A DNA stretch of 64,000 nt from Frigidibacter sp. SD6-1 (GTDB taxonomy: Bacteria > Pseudomonadota > Alphaproteobacteria > Rhodobacterales > Rhodobacteraceae): assembly GCF_030143255.1 (NCBI RefSeq), contig NZ_JARJNR010000004.1, forward strand, positions 124,001-188,000, in the 5' to 3' direction. Each line of letters opens with the position of its first letter. Within the stretch, counting starts at the first letter, position 1. Positions 33,083 to 42,214 of this stretch are shown here, piece after piece. The notes under the pieces are model-generated. The model saw nothing but the letters and a program-made list of their open reading frames with translations, did not search any database and was not told the origin of the DNA. Position numbers and translations under genes: made by a program.

Positions 33083-33645
33083 CGCTGGCAGACATCAAGA
33101 CCATGGCGCGGAACGAGGCTTTCGCGCGGCGCAAGGCCGCCTTCGCGGCGCGGGGGCCGGGTGACGCCGACCTCCTGATCAAGGCGCTTGCTGCCCACGG
33201 GGCCAAGGTGCTTTCGGGCTACATGCCGATGCGGACCGAAATCGACTGCCTGCCCGCGATGGCGGCGCACTGCGCCGCCGGCGGGCGGGTCGCGGTGCCG
33301 GTCATCCCCGGCCCGGCGCAGCCCTTGCGCTTCCACGAATGGACGCCCGAGACGCGCATGATCGAGGGCGCGTTCAAGGCACTGATCCCGGAAGGCGGGG
33401 CGGAACTTGTTCCGCAAGTGCTGATCGTGCCGCTTCTGGCCTTCGACCGGCGCGGCTATCGGTTGGGCTATGGCGGCGGCTTCTACGACCGGACGCTGGA
33501 ATTGCTGCGGGCGCGGGGCCCCGTCACCGCCGTCGGCTTTGCCTTCGCGGCGCAGGAAGTGGGCGAGGTGCCGACCGAGCCCACCGACCAGCGGCTGGAT
33601 CTGATCGTCACCGAGAAAGAGGTCATCGCCCTGACCGGCGGTTGA
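33079..33645 (+). CDS. 5-formyltetrahydrofolate cyclo-ligase
   Basis: 188-aa cytosolic enzyme converting 5-formyl-THF to methenyl-THF with ATP. C-terminal motif GYRLGYGGGFYDRTL is diagnostic, with PLLAFDRRG just before it and LDLIVTEKEVI at the end. ATGA overlap with mgtE indicates coupling. A family 3 repeat follows directly. Confidence 0.95.
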   Translation: MTLADIKTMARNEAFARRKAAFAARGPGDADLLIKALAAHGAKVLSGYMPMRTEIDCLPAMAAHCAAGGRVAVPVIPGPAQPLRFHEWTPETRMIEGAFKALIPEGGAELVPQVLIVPLLAFDRRGYRLGYGGGFYDRTLELLRARGPVTAVGFAFAAQEVGEVPTEPTDQRLDLIVTEKEVIALTGG

Positions 33646-33647
33646 GC

Positions 33648-33687
33648 CTGCAGCGATGACGCCTGCCAGGGCGGAAGAGCGGCCCCC
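33648..33687. repeat. Family 3 gene-end element, copy iii
   Basis: Contains CAGCGATGA, then CGCCTGCCAGGGCGG and AGAGCGG, matching the right half of copy ii. It lies between the convergent cyclo-ligase and VPLPA-CTERM genes. Confidence 0.68.
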
Positions 33688-33699
33688 GGGGGCCTGCGC

Positions 33700-34326
33700 T
33701 CAGGCCCGACGCCGGAGCCGCAGCGCGCCAAGGCCCAGCCCGGCCCCGATCAGGAAAAGGCCCGATGCCGGAAGCGGCACGGCAGCAGGCCCATTCAGCG
33801 TCACATAATCAAGGTCGAGATGCCCGCAGGGCGCGCCGCAATAGGCGCTGTTCACAGGATAGATCAGCTCGATCCTCAGCGAGGTCAGGCCCGAGAAGGC
33901 CGATCCCAGCGTGAAGGTCTGAGTGGCGCCGAAGACGTCGCTCAGGATGAAGCCCGCCATGCTGACGACGCTCGATCCGTTGAAACCGGTGACGATCAGA
34001 TTGTCGGAAAGCGGCCCCGGCGGGTCCCAGAAATCATAGCCGAGCGACGTCAGCGAGAACTCGACCGCGTCGAAGAGACCGCCCATGGTGAAATCGATCC
34101 CATAGGCAAGGCCGGTGCCGGAATCGTCGAGATGGGCGAAACCCGGCGTGCCTTCATAGGCGAGAACGCCGCCAAGAGCGGTCGCGACGATACCGTTCTC
34201 GCTGTAGCTGCCAAGTTGGGCGCCCTCATCGGGCAAATTGTCGAAATTCATCGTCGCCGCCGAGGCGCCAACAGCGCTCATCGCGACCAGAAGACCAGCA
34301 CGCACAATGCGTCCCAAGGCGCTCAT
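33700..34326 (-). CDS. VPLPA-CTERM sorting domain protein
   Basis: 208-aa exported protein. An N-terminal signal peptide (cleavage probably after GASA) is followed by a beta-rich region, and the C-terminus has VPLPASG, a hydrophobic helix and a basic end LRLRRRA. VPLPA-CTERM proteins are recognised by a dedicated exosortase (XrtD type) and usually belong to the exopolysaccharide or cell-surface inventory. GGGAGGGG lies just before ATG 34326, so I prefer it to upstream starts. No exosortase gene is in the window. Confidence 0.88.
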   Translation of the reverse strand: MSALGRIVRAGLLVAMSAVGASAATMNFDNLPDEGAQLGSYSENGIVATALGGVLAYEGTPGFAHLDDSGTGLAYGIDFTMGGLFDAVEFSLTSLGYDFWDPPGPLSDNLIVTGFNGSSVVSMAGFILSDVFGATQTFTLGSAFSGLTSLRIELIYPVNSAYCGAPCGHLDLDYVTLNGPAAVPLPASGLFLIGAGLGLGALRLRRRA

Positions 34327-34497
34327 TACCCCTCCCATCGGGCCTCTGGCCCGCAACAACCCGCGCGAAGGCTAGGAAACATGAAGACGCCGCGTCAAGC
34401 GCTTTGCAATCGGCAGGCGAAATACCGCCAGTGATCGTACCTTTCGCACCGGTTTCGGGGGCTTGCGCTGCCCCGGTCGGGCGCATAGGCAGGGCAT

Positions 34498-35313
34498 ATG
34501 CGCATTCTGTTCCTTGGCGATGTGATGGGCCGGACCGGCCGCAAGGCGATCACCGATCGGCTGCCGGGCCTGCGCGCCGACTGGCGGCTCGATTTCGTGG
34601 TGGTCAACGGCGAGAACGCGACCGGCGGGGCGGGGATCACTGCGGATCACGCCAAGAACCTGCTGGCCGCCGGGGCGGATTGCCTGACGCTCGGCGATCA
34701 TGCGTTCGATCAGAAGGACATGCTGTCCTACATCGAAAGCGAGCCGCGGATCCTGCGCCCCCTGAACTATGCCAGAAACGCGCCGGGACGCGGGGCGCGG
34801 CTATTTGATGCGCCAGGCGGGCGCAAGGTGCTGGTGGCGCAAGCGCTGGGGCAGGTCTTCATGAAACGGCCCTTCGACGATCCCTTCTCGGCCATCGACG
34901 CGGTTCTGAAGGCCCATCCGCTTGGCGGGCTCGCCCAGGCTGTGCTGGTCGACATCCATGCCGAGGCCACGAGCGAGAAGATGGGCATGGGCCACTGGTG
35001 CGACGGGCGGGCGAGCCTTGTCGTCGGCACCCATACCCATGTGCCGACGGCGGACGCGCAGATCCTGTCGGGCGGCACCGCCTATCTGACCGACGCGGGC
35101 ATGTGCGGCGATTACGATTCGGTCATCGGGATGCAGAAGCTTGAGCCGATGCGCCGCTTCGTGACCGGCATGGGCAAGGAGCGTTTCACGCCCGCCGAGG
35201 GGGAAGCGACCCTGTCGGGCGTTCTTGTCGAAACGGACGACCGTTCCGGCAAGGCCACCAAGGTCAGGATGATCCGTGTGGGCGGCCGTCTTTCACCCGC
35301 GACGCCGGACTGA
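34498..35313 (+). CDS. YmdB family metallophosphoesterase
   Basis: 271-aa dinuclear metallophosphoesterase (TIGR00282 type). Metal motifs: GDVMGRTGRKAI, VNGENATGGAGIT, GDHAFDQKD and GTHTHVPTADAQI. Bacillus YmdB acts on cyclic nucleotides and affects biofilm and motility; the role in Rhodobacteraceae is not established. The ATG follows CAGGGCAT; the gene stands alone. Confidence 0.92.
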   Translation: MRILFLGDVMGRTGRKAITDRLPGLRADWRLDFVVVNGENATGGAGITADHAKNLLAAGADCLTLGDHAFDQKDMLSYIESEPRILRPLNYARNAPGRGARLFDAPGGRKVLVAQALGQVFMKRPFDDPFSAIDAVLKAHPLGGLAQAVLVDIHAEATSEKMGMGHWCDGRASLVVGTHTHVPTADAQILSGGTAYLTDAGMCGDYDSVIGMQKLEPMRRFVTGMGKERFTPAEGEATLSGVLVETDDRSGKATKVRMIRVGGRLSPATPD

Positions 35314-35469
35314 AAACCGGCGCGGCAGGCGGATGGCCGCCCTGTAAGGCACGTTGCAAACGCGGCGCTAAAGCCTTGAACCCGGCTCAGAAAGCTTGAT
35401 CGGATGGGGCGGGCATGCGATGCCTCTGCCCGATGGGGTCCCGATAGCGGCCCCGCGCTCGGGGATAGA

Positions 35470-37254
35470 ATGCTGCCTTTCGAATTTCTGGACACGGTGC
35501 AGGCATGGCTCGCGCTCGGGATTGTCGCGGTGATGTTTGCGCTTTTCCTCAGCGAGAAATTCGCGCCCGAAGTGGTGGCGATGGCGGGCGCGGCCCTGAT
35601 GATCGTCCTTGGTATCTTGCCGATCGAAGAGGCGACGAAGACGCTTTCGAATTCCGCGCCCTGGACCATCGCCTTCATGTTCATGATCATGGGCGCGCTG
35701 ATGCGCACCGGCGCGCTTCAGGCAATCACCAATATCGCCGAGCGCCATGTCGAGGATCATCCGGCACGGACGATCGTGCTCCTCTATCTCGTGGTCATCG
35801 TCGGTTCCGCCTTCATGAACAACACGCCAGTGGTGGCGGTGATGATCCCGATTTTCATGCAGGTGGCGAAAAAGCTGGGCACCTCGCCCTCGCGTTTCCT
35901 GATGCCGCTCTCCTATTTCACCGTGATGGGCGGGATGATCACGCTTATCGGCACATCGACCAACATCCTGGTGGACGGCGTGGTGCAGAAACAGGGGATG
36001 GAGGCCTTCTCGATCTTCGATGTCGCGCCGGTGGGTCTTGCCGTAACGCTCGTGGGCGCGGCCTTCATGGCGGTTTTCGCCCGGCGGCTGGTGCCGGAGC
36101 GGCAATCGATGGGTGTCCTTCTCGGCGACCGGCGCAAGGTGAAATTCTTCACCGAGGTCGCCGTGCCCGAAGAGTCCAGCCTGATCGGGCGGCGCGTGAT
36201 GGATGTCGAGATCTTCAAGCGCGACGGGGTGCGGCTGGTGGACGTGCTACGCGGCGACGCTTCGCTCAGGCGCGACCTCACCTCGGTCGACCTGCGCGAA
36301 GGTGACCGGGTCGTCCTGCGCACCGAAATGGCCGAGCTTCTGCATCTTCAGCAGCGCAAGGACGTGCGGCTGGTGGACAAGCTGTCGTCGGTCGAGACCG
36401 AGACGGTCGAGGTGCTGATCACGCCCGGCTGCCGGCTGATCGGCCGCACGCTCGGCGAATTGCGCCTGCGCCGCCGCTACGGCGTCTATGTGCTGGCCGT
36501 CCATCGCCGCAACCAGAATATCGGCCGCCAGCTCGACGATCTGATGGTGCAGGTGGGCGATACGCTGCTGCTGGAAGGGGCTGCGGAAGATATCCAGCGG
36601 CTGGCGAGCGATGTGGACCTCGTCGATGTGTCGAAACCGTCGGCGAAACCCTACCGGCGCAGCCACATGCCGCTTGCCATCGGCGGTCTGGCGGCCGTCG
36701 TCATGCTTGCAGCGCTCGACGTGGCGCCGATCCTCGTTCTGGCGATGCTTGCCGTGACGTTCCTTCTTGTCACCCGCTCCGTCGATCCAGACGAGGCACT
36801 GCATGCGATCGACGGGCGGCTTCTGGCGATGATCTTCGGCATGCTGGCCGTGGGAGAGGGGCTTTATGCCTCGGGCGCGGTGCAGCTGATCGTCGATGCG
36901 GTCGCGCCGCATATCCAGCATCTGCCGCCGCTTGCGACACTGGCCATCGTCTATTTCCTCGGGCTCGTCCTGACCGAGTTCCTGTCAAACAACGCGGTCG
37001 CGGTGATCTACACGCCGATCGCCATGCATCTGGCCGTCACCCTCGGCCTCGATCCGCGCCCCTTCGCGATCGCGGTGATGTTCTCTGCCTCTGTGGCCTT
37101 CGCCACACCGATCGGCTATCAGACCCATATGATGGTTTACGGCCCCGGCGGCTACAAGTTCACCGATTTCCTGCGGATGGGCATCCCGCTCGATATCGTG
37201 ACCGGTATCACCGCGGTGCTGACCATCGCCTGGATCTGGCCTTTGCAGGGGTAG
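35470..37254 (+). CDS. SLC13 family permease with two RCK-C (TrkA-C) domains
   Basis: 594-aa transporter. N-terminal membrane domain with NNTPVVAVMIPIF and GTSTNILVDGVV, two cytosolic TrkA-C domains (about 210-390, including LIGRTLGELRLRRRYGVYVL), then a second membrane half with EFLSNNAVAVIYTP. The family carries dicarboxylates, sulfate or citrate with Na+; the bacterial TrkA-C subgroup is often annotated as sulfate or generic anion symporter. ATG 35470 preferred over 35404. The next gene starts 4 bp after the stop. Confidence 0.92.
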   Translation: MLPFEFLDTVQAWLALGIVAVMFALFLSEKFAPEVVAMAGAALMIVLGILPIEEATKTLSNSAPWTIAFMFMIMGALMRTGALQAITNIAERHVEDHPARTIVLLYLVVIVGSAFMNNTPVVAVMIPIFMQVAKKLGTSPSRFLMPLSYFTVMGGMITLIGTSTNILVDGVVQKQGMEAFSIFDVAPVGLAVTLVGAAFMAVFARRLVPERQSMGVLLGDRRKVKFFTEVAVPEESSLIGRRVMDVEIFKRDGVRLVDVLRGDASLRRDLTSVDLREGDRVVLRTEMAELLHLQQRKDVRLVDKLSSVETETVEVLITPGCRLIGRTLGELRLRRRYGVYVLAVHRRNQNIGRQLDDLMVQVGDTLLLEGAAEDIQRLASDVDLVDVSKPSAKPYRRSHMPLAIGGLAAVVMLAALDVAPILVLAMLAVTFLLVTRSVDPDEALHAIDGRLLAMIFGMLAVGEGLYASGAVQLIVDAVAPHIQHLPPLATLAIVYFLGLVLTEFLSNNAVAVIYTPIAMHLAVTLGLDPRPFAIAVMFSASVAFATPIGYQTHMMVYGPGGYKFTDFLRMGIPLDIVTGITAVLTIAWIWPLQG

Positions 37255-37258
37255 TTCG

Positions 37259-37597
37259 ATGCGGATCGCATGTGCCTTTCTTCTCTCGCTTCTTGCGCTT
37301 CCCGTGGTGGCCGCGCCGGTGCCGGACCGTATCTGGCTGGGCGGCGAGCGGTTGACGGTCTATTTCCCCAACGGCGTCATCTGCCGCGCCGATGTCGGCC
37401 TGACCGGCGGGGCAGGGCGGATGGAAGGTTGCCCGCATGCTGCGGATTGGCGGGTCATGGTCCGCAAGCGCAATTATCTTGAGCCGCTTCTCGGTGCGGC
37501 CGTGTCGCCCTATGCGCTGGTCACGATCACCGATGCGCAGGGCCGCGTTACGCGCTTCCGCACACCGCCCACGCTCGGGCGCGACCAAAGGCACTGA
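37259..37597 (+). CDS. Hypothetical exported protein
   Basis: 112-aa protein with a signal peptide ([19 protein letters not shown], cleavage probably after VAA). The mature part has two cysteines (ICRADVG and MEGCPHA) that could form a disulfide. It starts 4 bp after the SLC13 stop, so it is probably cotranscribed. Similar conserved hypotheticals exist in Rhodobacteraceae; the function is unknown. Confidence 0.75.
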   Translation: MRIACAFLLSLLALPVVAAPVPDRIWLGGERLTVYFPNGVICRADVGLTGGAGRMEGCPHAADWRVMVRKRNYLEPLLGAAVSPYALVTITDAQGRVTRFRTPPTLGRDQRH

Positions 37598-37670
37598 CCG
37601 GCCCGGGGTTGCGGGTCGCAAGGCGCCTGCCTATAGAGGCGCCGAACCAGCTAATCTGTCGGAGAAGGTC

Positions 37671-38411
37671 ATGGCAGGCCATTCCAAATGGGCCAATATC
37701 CAGCATCGCAAGGGCAAGCAGGATGCTGCACGCTCCAAGATGTTCTCGAAGCTCGCCAAGGAAATCACGGTGTCGGCCAAGATGGGCGACCCCGACCCCG
37801 AGAAGAACCCGCGCCTCAGGCTTGCGGTGAAGGCGGCCAAGGCCCAGTCGATGCCCAAGGACGTGATCGAACGGGCGATCAAGAAGTCGATGGGCGGCGA
37901 TGCGGCGGACTATACCGAGATCCGCTATGAGGGCTATGGCGTGAACGGGATCGCGATCATTGTCGAGGCGATGACCGACAACCTGAACCGCACCGCCTCG
38001 AACGTGCGGTCCTATTTCACCAAATGCGGCGGCAACCTTGGCCAGACCGGTTCGGTCAGCCATTCGTTCGACCGGGTGGGGGAAGTCAGCTTCAAGCCCG
38101 AGGCGGGCGATGGTGACACGGTGATGATGGCGGCGCTGGATGCGGGTGCCAATGACGTGGAAAGCGACGAGGAGGGCCATTGGGTCTATTGCGACGCAGA
38201 TGCGCTGAGCGACGTGACCGAGGCCCTGGAGAAGGCGTTGGGTGAGAGCGAGGAGGCAAAGCTCATCTGGAAGCCGCAGTCGCGCACCGAGGTGGACCTC
38301 GAAACGGCACAGAAGCTGATGAAGCTGATCGACCTTCTGGAAGAGGACGACGACGTGCAGGCCGTGACCCATAATTTCGACGTGCCCGACGAGGTTGCCG
38401 CCGCGCTTTGA
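37671..38411 (+). CDS. YebC/PmpR family protein
   Basis: 246-aa protein with the invariant start [23 protein letters not shown] and conserved [10 protein letters not shown]-like and [19 protein letters not shown] segments. Family members act as transcriptional regulators and, as more recently shown, help ribosomes through polyproline or hard-to-translate stretches. GGAGAAGG is at a short gap before the ATG. Often near ruvC; no ruv genes are seen here. Confidence 0.96.
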   Translation: MAGHSKWANIQHRKGKQDAARSKMFSKLAKEITVSAKMGDPDPEKNPRLRLAVKAAKAQSMPKDVIERAIKKSMGGDAADYTEIRYEGYGVNGIAIIVEAMTDNLNRTASNVRSYFTKCGGNLGQTGSVSHSFDRVGEVSFKPEAGDGDTVMMAALDAGANDVESDEEGHWVYCDADALSDVTEALEKALGESEEAKLIWKPQSRTEVDLETAQKLMKLIDLLEEDDDVQAVTHNFDVPDEVAAAL

Positions 38412-38419
38412 GATTTCGT

Positions 38420-38537
38420 CCGGGCTTCGCCCGGCCGACCCGCGCGAGGGGGCGCTGCCCCCTCGCGCTCCCCCTCCAAGGTGCGAGGGGGCGCTGCCCC
38501 CTCGCGCTCCCCCAGAGTATTTCGGGACAGAAAGTGA
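38420..38537. repeat. Family 2 repeat with an internal tandem duplication, after yebC
   Basis: After a small hairpin (CCGGGC / GCCCGG), a 30-bp GC-hairpin unit (starting GCGAGGGGGCGCTGCCCC) occurs twice, from 38444 and 38483, a 39-bp period. The second copy runs into CAGAGTATTTCGGG then ACAGAAAGTGA, the same tail as at 17697-17719. Located between the convergent yebC and argP-like genes. Confidence 0.75.
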
Positions 38538-38558
38538 AAACAGGGGTTTGACCGCGGT

Positions 38559-39440
38559 TCAGGGCGGCGTGAGCTTGGCTTTTGCTGCCCGGCGGACGGC
38601 TGCGGTGAGCGGCGCGAGAAGCGTTGCATGCAGGCGGCTCACCTGCCAGTCGAGCGGCTTGAGAAGCGGGCGGTCGGGGGCGAGGTCGACGAGGGTTCCG
38701 CGGGCGAGGTGGGGTGCGATCAGGGGTTCGGGATTCATGCCCCAGCCAAGGCCGAGAAGCGCCGCCTCGACGAACGCGTGACTTGAGGCGATGAGATGGG
38801 TCGGGAGTGCGACGGGGCGCCCGGTCAGCACCCGGGCCCAGTCGGTCTGCAGGCGGTCCTTGTTGTTGAAGGTGAGCGCGGGCGCGCGTGAGAGCGCCTC
38901 GACGCTCATGCCGCCCGCGAACCAGCGGTCGCGGAAGGCAGGGGAGCAGGTGGCGCGATAGGTGAGGGCGCCGAGAGCGTATATGGCCGCGCCCTGCGCC
39001 GAGGCTGTGCCGGCGGTGAGGGCGGCCGCGACCTCGCCGTGTTTCAGCAGGTCGACGGAATGATCCTGGTCGTCGATCACCAGATCGAAGAGAAGATCGG
39101 GCACCGTTGCCAGGGCTGGCAGAAACCAGGTGGCGAGGCTGTCGGCATTGACGGCGATCCGCACCGTCGGATTGGCACGGTCGGCGGCGCGGCCAAGATC
39201 ATGCATCAGCGCGCTTTCGAGGAGCGCCAGATCGTCGGCATGGCGGGCGAGCCTCCGGCCCGCCTCTGTCGCCTGCGCGGGTTGGGTGCGCAGGACCAGA
39301 ACCGTGCCGAGCCGGTCCTCGAGCGCGCGCAGGCGCTGCGAGATTGCCGAGGGCGTCACGTTCAGCGCCCGCGCCGCGCCCTCGAAAGAGCCGGTGCGCA
39401 GAATTGCGGCGAGGGAGGAGAGCTGGTCGGGGTCTATCAT
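38559..39440 (-). CDS. argP: LysR family regulator, ArgP/LysG type
   Basis: 293-aa regulator. N-terminal HTH (LNVTPSAISQRLRALEDRLG, residues 25-45) and an effector domain typical of ArgP/LysG, which sense lysine and arginine. It is divergent from a LysE/ArgO exporter gene, the arrangement expected for an activator of basic amino acid export. The 3' end abuts a family 2 repeat. The symbol is by similarity. Confidence 0.9.
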   Translation of the reverse strand: MIDPDQLSSLAAILRTGSFEGAARALNVTPSAISQRLRALEDRLGTVLVLRTQPAQATEAGRRLARHADDLALLESALMHDLGRAADRANPTVRIAVNADSLATWFLPALATVPDLLFDLVIDDQDHSVDLLKHGEVAAALTAGTASAQGAAIYALGALTYRATCSPAFRDRWFAGGMSVEALSRAPALTFNNKDRLQTDWARVLTGRPVALPTHLIASSHAFVEAALLGLGWGMNPEPLIAPHLARGTLVDLAPDRPLLKPLDWQVSRLHATLLAPLTAAVRRAAKAKLTPP

Positions 39441-39577
39441 CAGATTTTCTTAACATGGATTACGAAAATTAAGTAGTCCTGGAGACAGCCAGGCGCTATC
39501 CGGTCAGCCATGCGGCCGGAGCGGAGGGCGACTGATGAGCGGTGGAACATCTGCGGACTGGCGTCGGATCAGGCGCG
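39441..39577. promoter_or_regulatory. Divergent argP-lysE promoter region
   Basis: 137 bp. Near the argP start lies an AT-rich segment with CTTAA (39449-39453) and TTAAG (39469-39473) as inverted arms around GATTACGAAAA, a plausible LysR-type site. The exporter start codon is at the other end. No gene is seen inside. Confidence 0.45.
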
Positions 39578-40180
39578 ATGCTTGAGGCGGCGTTCGCCGG
39601 GTTCCGGCTGGGGCTGGGGCTCATCCTCGCCATCGGGGCGCAGAACGCCATGGTGTTGAGGCAGGGGCTCCGGCGCGAGCATGTGTTTGCCGTCTGCCTC
39701 TTCTGCGCTGCCTCCGATGCGGTGCTGATCGGGCTTGGCGTTTCGGGATTTTCCTTCGCGTCGGCGCGGCTGCCATGGCTTGCCCCGGCGCTGCGCTGGG
39801 GCGGGGTGGCCTTTCTGCTGTGGTATGGAGCGCGGTCCTTCCGCGCGGCGTTCCGGGGCGGGGAGGCGCTGCGCGCCGCTGAAGGCGCGGTGCCGCCGCT
39901 CGGCCGGGTGCTGGCGATGATCGCGGCGGTGACTTGGCTCAATCCGCATGTCTATCTCGACACGGTGGTGCTGATCGGCTCGATCGCCGCGCAATATCCC
40001 GGCCGGGCGTTGGCCTTCGGCCTCGGGGCTGCGGCCTCGTCCTTCGCCTTCTTCTTCTCGCTCGGCTACGGGGCGCGTCTGCTGGCGCCGGTCTTCGCGC
40101 GGCCTCGCGCCTGGGTGGTTCTCGATCTTTTCGTCGGCGCCTTGATGTGGTCGCTCGCCTGGGGGATCGCCGTCGGCTGA
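39578..40180 (+). CDS. LysE/ArgO family amino acid exporter
   Basis: 200-aa inner-membrane exporter with about six hydrophobic segments. Conserved family parts: GLILAIGAQNAMVLRQGL near the N-terminus and WLNPHVYLDTVVLIGS in the middle. It probably exports arginine or lysine under the divergent ArgP-like regulator. ATG 39578 preferred; the frame from 39542 lacks a ribosome site. Confidence 0.93.
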   Translation: MLEAAFAGFRLGLGLILAIGAQNAMVLRQGLRREHVFAVCLFCAASDAVLIGLGVSGFSFASARLPWLAPALRWGGVAFLLWYGARSFRAAFRGGEALRAAEGAVPPLGRVLAMIAAVTWLNPHVYLDTVVLIGSIAAQYPGRALAFGLGAAASSFAFFFSLGYGARLLAPVFARPRAWVVLDLFVGALMWSLAWGIAVG

Positions 40181-40251
40181 GCTTGTCTTTCCCCTGCCGA
40201 TCTGGTCTGGCTTCGGGCGCCGGGGCGCAAACGGGCGGGCAGGGCGTCGGG

Positions 40252-41157
40252 ATGGAGCCTATGGGAAAGCAGACGCCTTTGGCCGGGATCCTCTGGATGG
40301 CGCTCAGCGGGCTGAGCTTCGTTGCCGTCAATGGCACGGTCCATCATCTGGGCACCGCCTTGCCGGCGGCGGAAGGGGCCTTCATCCGGTTTCTCTACGG
40401 GCTCGTCTTCCTCGCCGCGCCGCTTTGGCGCATCCTGCGCGCGGGGCTGCCGGATGGCGCGATCAGGATGATCGCGCTGCGCGGCGGTCTGCATACAGTC
40501 GCGGTGATCCTGTGGTTCTATGCGATGGCGCGCATCCCGGTCGCCGATGTGACGGCGATTGGTTATCTGAGCCCGATCGTGGTGACGGCAGGGGCGGCGA
40601 TGTTCCTGGGCGAGCGGATCGCGGCTCGGCGGATCACCGCGATCGCGGTGGCGCTTCTTGGCGCGCTGATCGTACTGAGGCCGGGACTAAGGGAGCTCGC
40701 GCCGGGCCATCTGGCGCAGGTGGGGGCTGCCACTTTCTTCGGCCTGTCCTATATCGTTGCCAAGCGTCTATCGACGGTCCTGCCCGCAGGTGCCCTTGTG
40801 GCGCTTCTGTCGCTGTCGGTGGCGATCGGCCTTGCGCCTTTCGCGCTCTGGTCCTGGGTCACTCCGACGCTGGCGCAACTTGCCGCGCTTGCCGTCGTGG
40901 CGCTTTTCGCGACACTTGGCCATTATTTCATGGCCCGCGCCTTCGCCGTGGCGCCGGTCAGCGTCACCCAGCCGGTTATCTTCCTGCAACTCGTCTGGGC
41001 AACCCTTCTGGGCGTCTTCGCCTTCGGCGAGCGGGTGGACCCTTATGTCCTTCTGGGTGGCGCGGTCATCATCGGCGCGATCAGCTACATGAGCTGGCGC
41101 GAGGCGCAGATCGCGCGGGCGGGTGTGACCCCGCCCGTCGGTGCCGAAAAGGCCTGA
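40252..41157 (+). CDS. DMT family transporter (EamA)
   Basis: 301-aa membrane protein with ten predicted helices and two EamA repeats (GLSFVAVNGTVHHLG and FFGLSYIVAKRLS open the halves; LGVFAFGER closes the second). Substrate unknown; EamA proteins export metabolites such as amino acids. The start codon is chosen between ATG 40252 and 40261. It ends 4 bp before the convergent choV stop. Confidence 0.9.
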   Translation: MEPMGKQTPLAGILWMALSGLSFVAVNGTVHHLGTALPAAEGAFIRFLYGLVFLAAPLWRILRAGLPDGAIRMIALRGGLHTVAVILWFYAMARIPVADVTAIGYLSPIVVTAGAAMFLGERIAARRITAIAVALLGALIVLRPGLRELAPGHLAQVGAATFFGLSYIVAKRLSTVLPAGALVALLSLSVAIGLAPFALWSWVTPTLAQLAALAVVALFATLGHYFMARAFAVAPVSVTQPVIFLQLVWATLLGVFAFGERVDPYVLLGGAVIIGAISYMSWREAQIARAGVTPPVGAEKA

Positions 41158-41161
41158 CGGG

Positions 41162-42214
41162 TCAGCCGCGCGGGTCGAGAAGGCGCGCGATCACCGTCTT
41201 GCGCGAGACCTGGCCCACGACCTTGCCGTGATCCGTCACCTCCAAAGCGCGCGTCTCATCCTTCAGCCGCGCCATCACATCCTTGATCGGCGTGTCGATG
41301 TCGCATTGGCCGGTCGTCGGCGTGCTGTTCGGCGTGGGCTCGATCGCGTCCCGCGCGGTCAGGACCGAAAGCGGGTTCATGTGATTGACGAAATCCGCCA
41401 CATAATCCGAGACCGGGTTGGCGATGATCTCGCGCGCCGTGCCGCATTGCACGATCCGGCCACCTTCCATCAGCGCGATCCGGTTGCCGATCTTGAAAGC
41501 CTCGTCGAGGTCATGGCTGACGAAGATGATGGTGCGGTGGAGTTTCTCCTGCAATTCCAGAAGCTCGTCCTGCAGCCGGGTACGAATCAGCGGGTCGAGC
41601 GCCGAGAAAGGTTCGTCCATCAGCAGGATCGGCGCGTCGGTGACGAAGGCCCGGGCGAGGCCCACGCGCTGCTGCATGCCGCCGGACAATTCGCCGACCT
41701 TGGCGTCGGCCCGTTCCGACAGGCCGACCAGCGCAAGTTGCTGATCGACCTTCTCGCGCATCTGGGCGGGTGTCTGGCCCGCAAGCTCTAGCCCAAGGCC
41801 GACGTTTTCGCGCACCGTGCGCCAGGGCAGAAGGCCGAACTGCTGAAAGACCATCGCCACGCATTCGCGCCGGACCTTCAGCAGGTCTTCGCGGTTGGCG
41901 CCGCCAACTTCACAGCTCCAGTCGCCGTCACGCACCGTAACCGCGCCCCGGCAGACCGGGTTCAGCCCGTTGACCGCGCGCAGGAGCGTCGACTTGCCGG
42001 AGCCGGAGAGCCCCATCAGAACGAGAATCTCGCCGCGCGCCACGGTCAGGGAACAATCGTGAACGCCAAGGATCTGGCCGGTGGCTTTCTGGATATCCGA
42101 CCGGCTCATGCCCTTGTCCATCAGGGGCAGGGCCTTGCCGGGCTCTTTGCCGAAGACGATGTTGACCTTGTTGAACTCGACCGCGATGTCGGGTGTCTGC
42201 AGATCCTTGGCCAT
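41162..42214 (-). CDS. choV: Choline/glycine betaine ABC transporter ATP-binding protein
   Basis: 350-aa ATPase of the OpuA/ProV type: Walker A GLSGSGKSTLLRAVNGL, signature LSGGMQQRVGLARA, Walker B ILLMDEPFSALDPL, and a C-terminal CBS-like regulatory part (SRKTVIARLLDP). The ATG overlaps the choW stop by one base (TGATG); a GTG at 42217 is an alternative start. Next to betI, betB and betA, choline is the likeliest substrate. Confidence 0.93.
   Translation of the reverse strand: MAKDLQTPDIAVEFNKVNIVFGKEPGKALPLMDKGMSRSDIQKATGQILGVHDCSLTVARGEILVLMGLSGSGKSTLLRAVNGLNPVCRGAVTVRDGDWSCEVGGANREDLLKVRRECVAMVFQQFGLLPWRTVRENVGLGLELAGQTPAQMREKVDQQLALVGLSERADAKVGELSGGMQQRVGLARAFVTDAPILLMDEPFSALDPLIRTRLQDELLELQEKLHRTIIFVSHDLDEAFKIGNRIALMEGGRIVQCGTAREIIANPVSDYVADFVNHMNPLSVLTARDAIEPTPNSTPTTGQCDIDTPIKDVMARLKDETRALEVTDHGKVVGQVSRKTVIARLLDPRG

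Noticed and set aside
34380-34433. 17-codon frame with AGGA upstream (MKTPRQALCNRQAKYRQ)
   Set aside because: Too short to judge, with no overlap with or coupling to the next gene and no known leader-peptide pattern.
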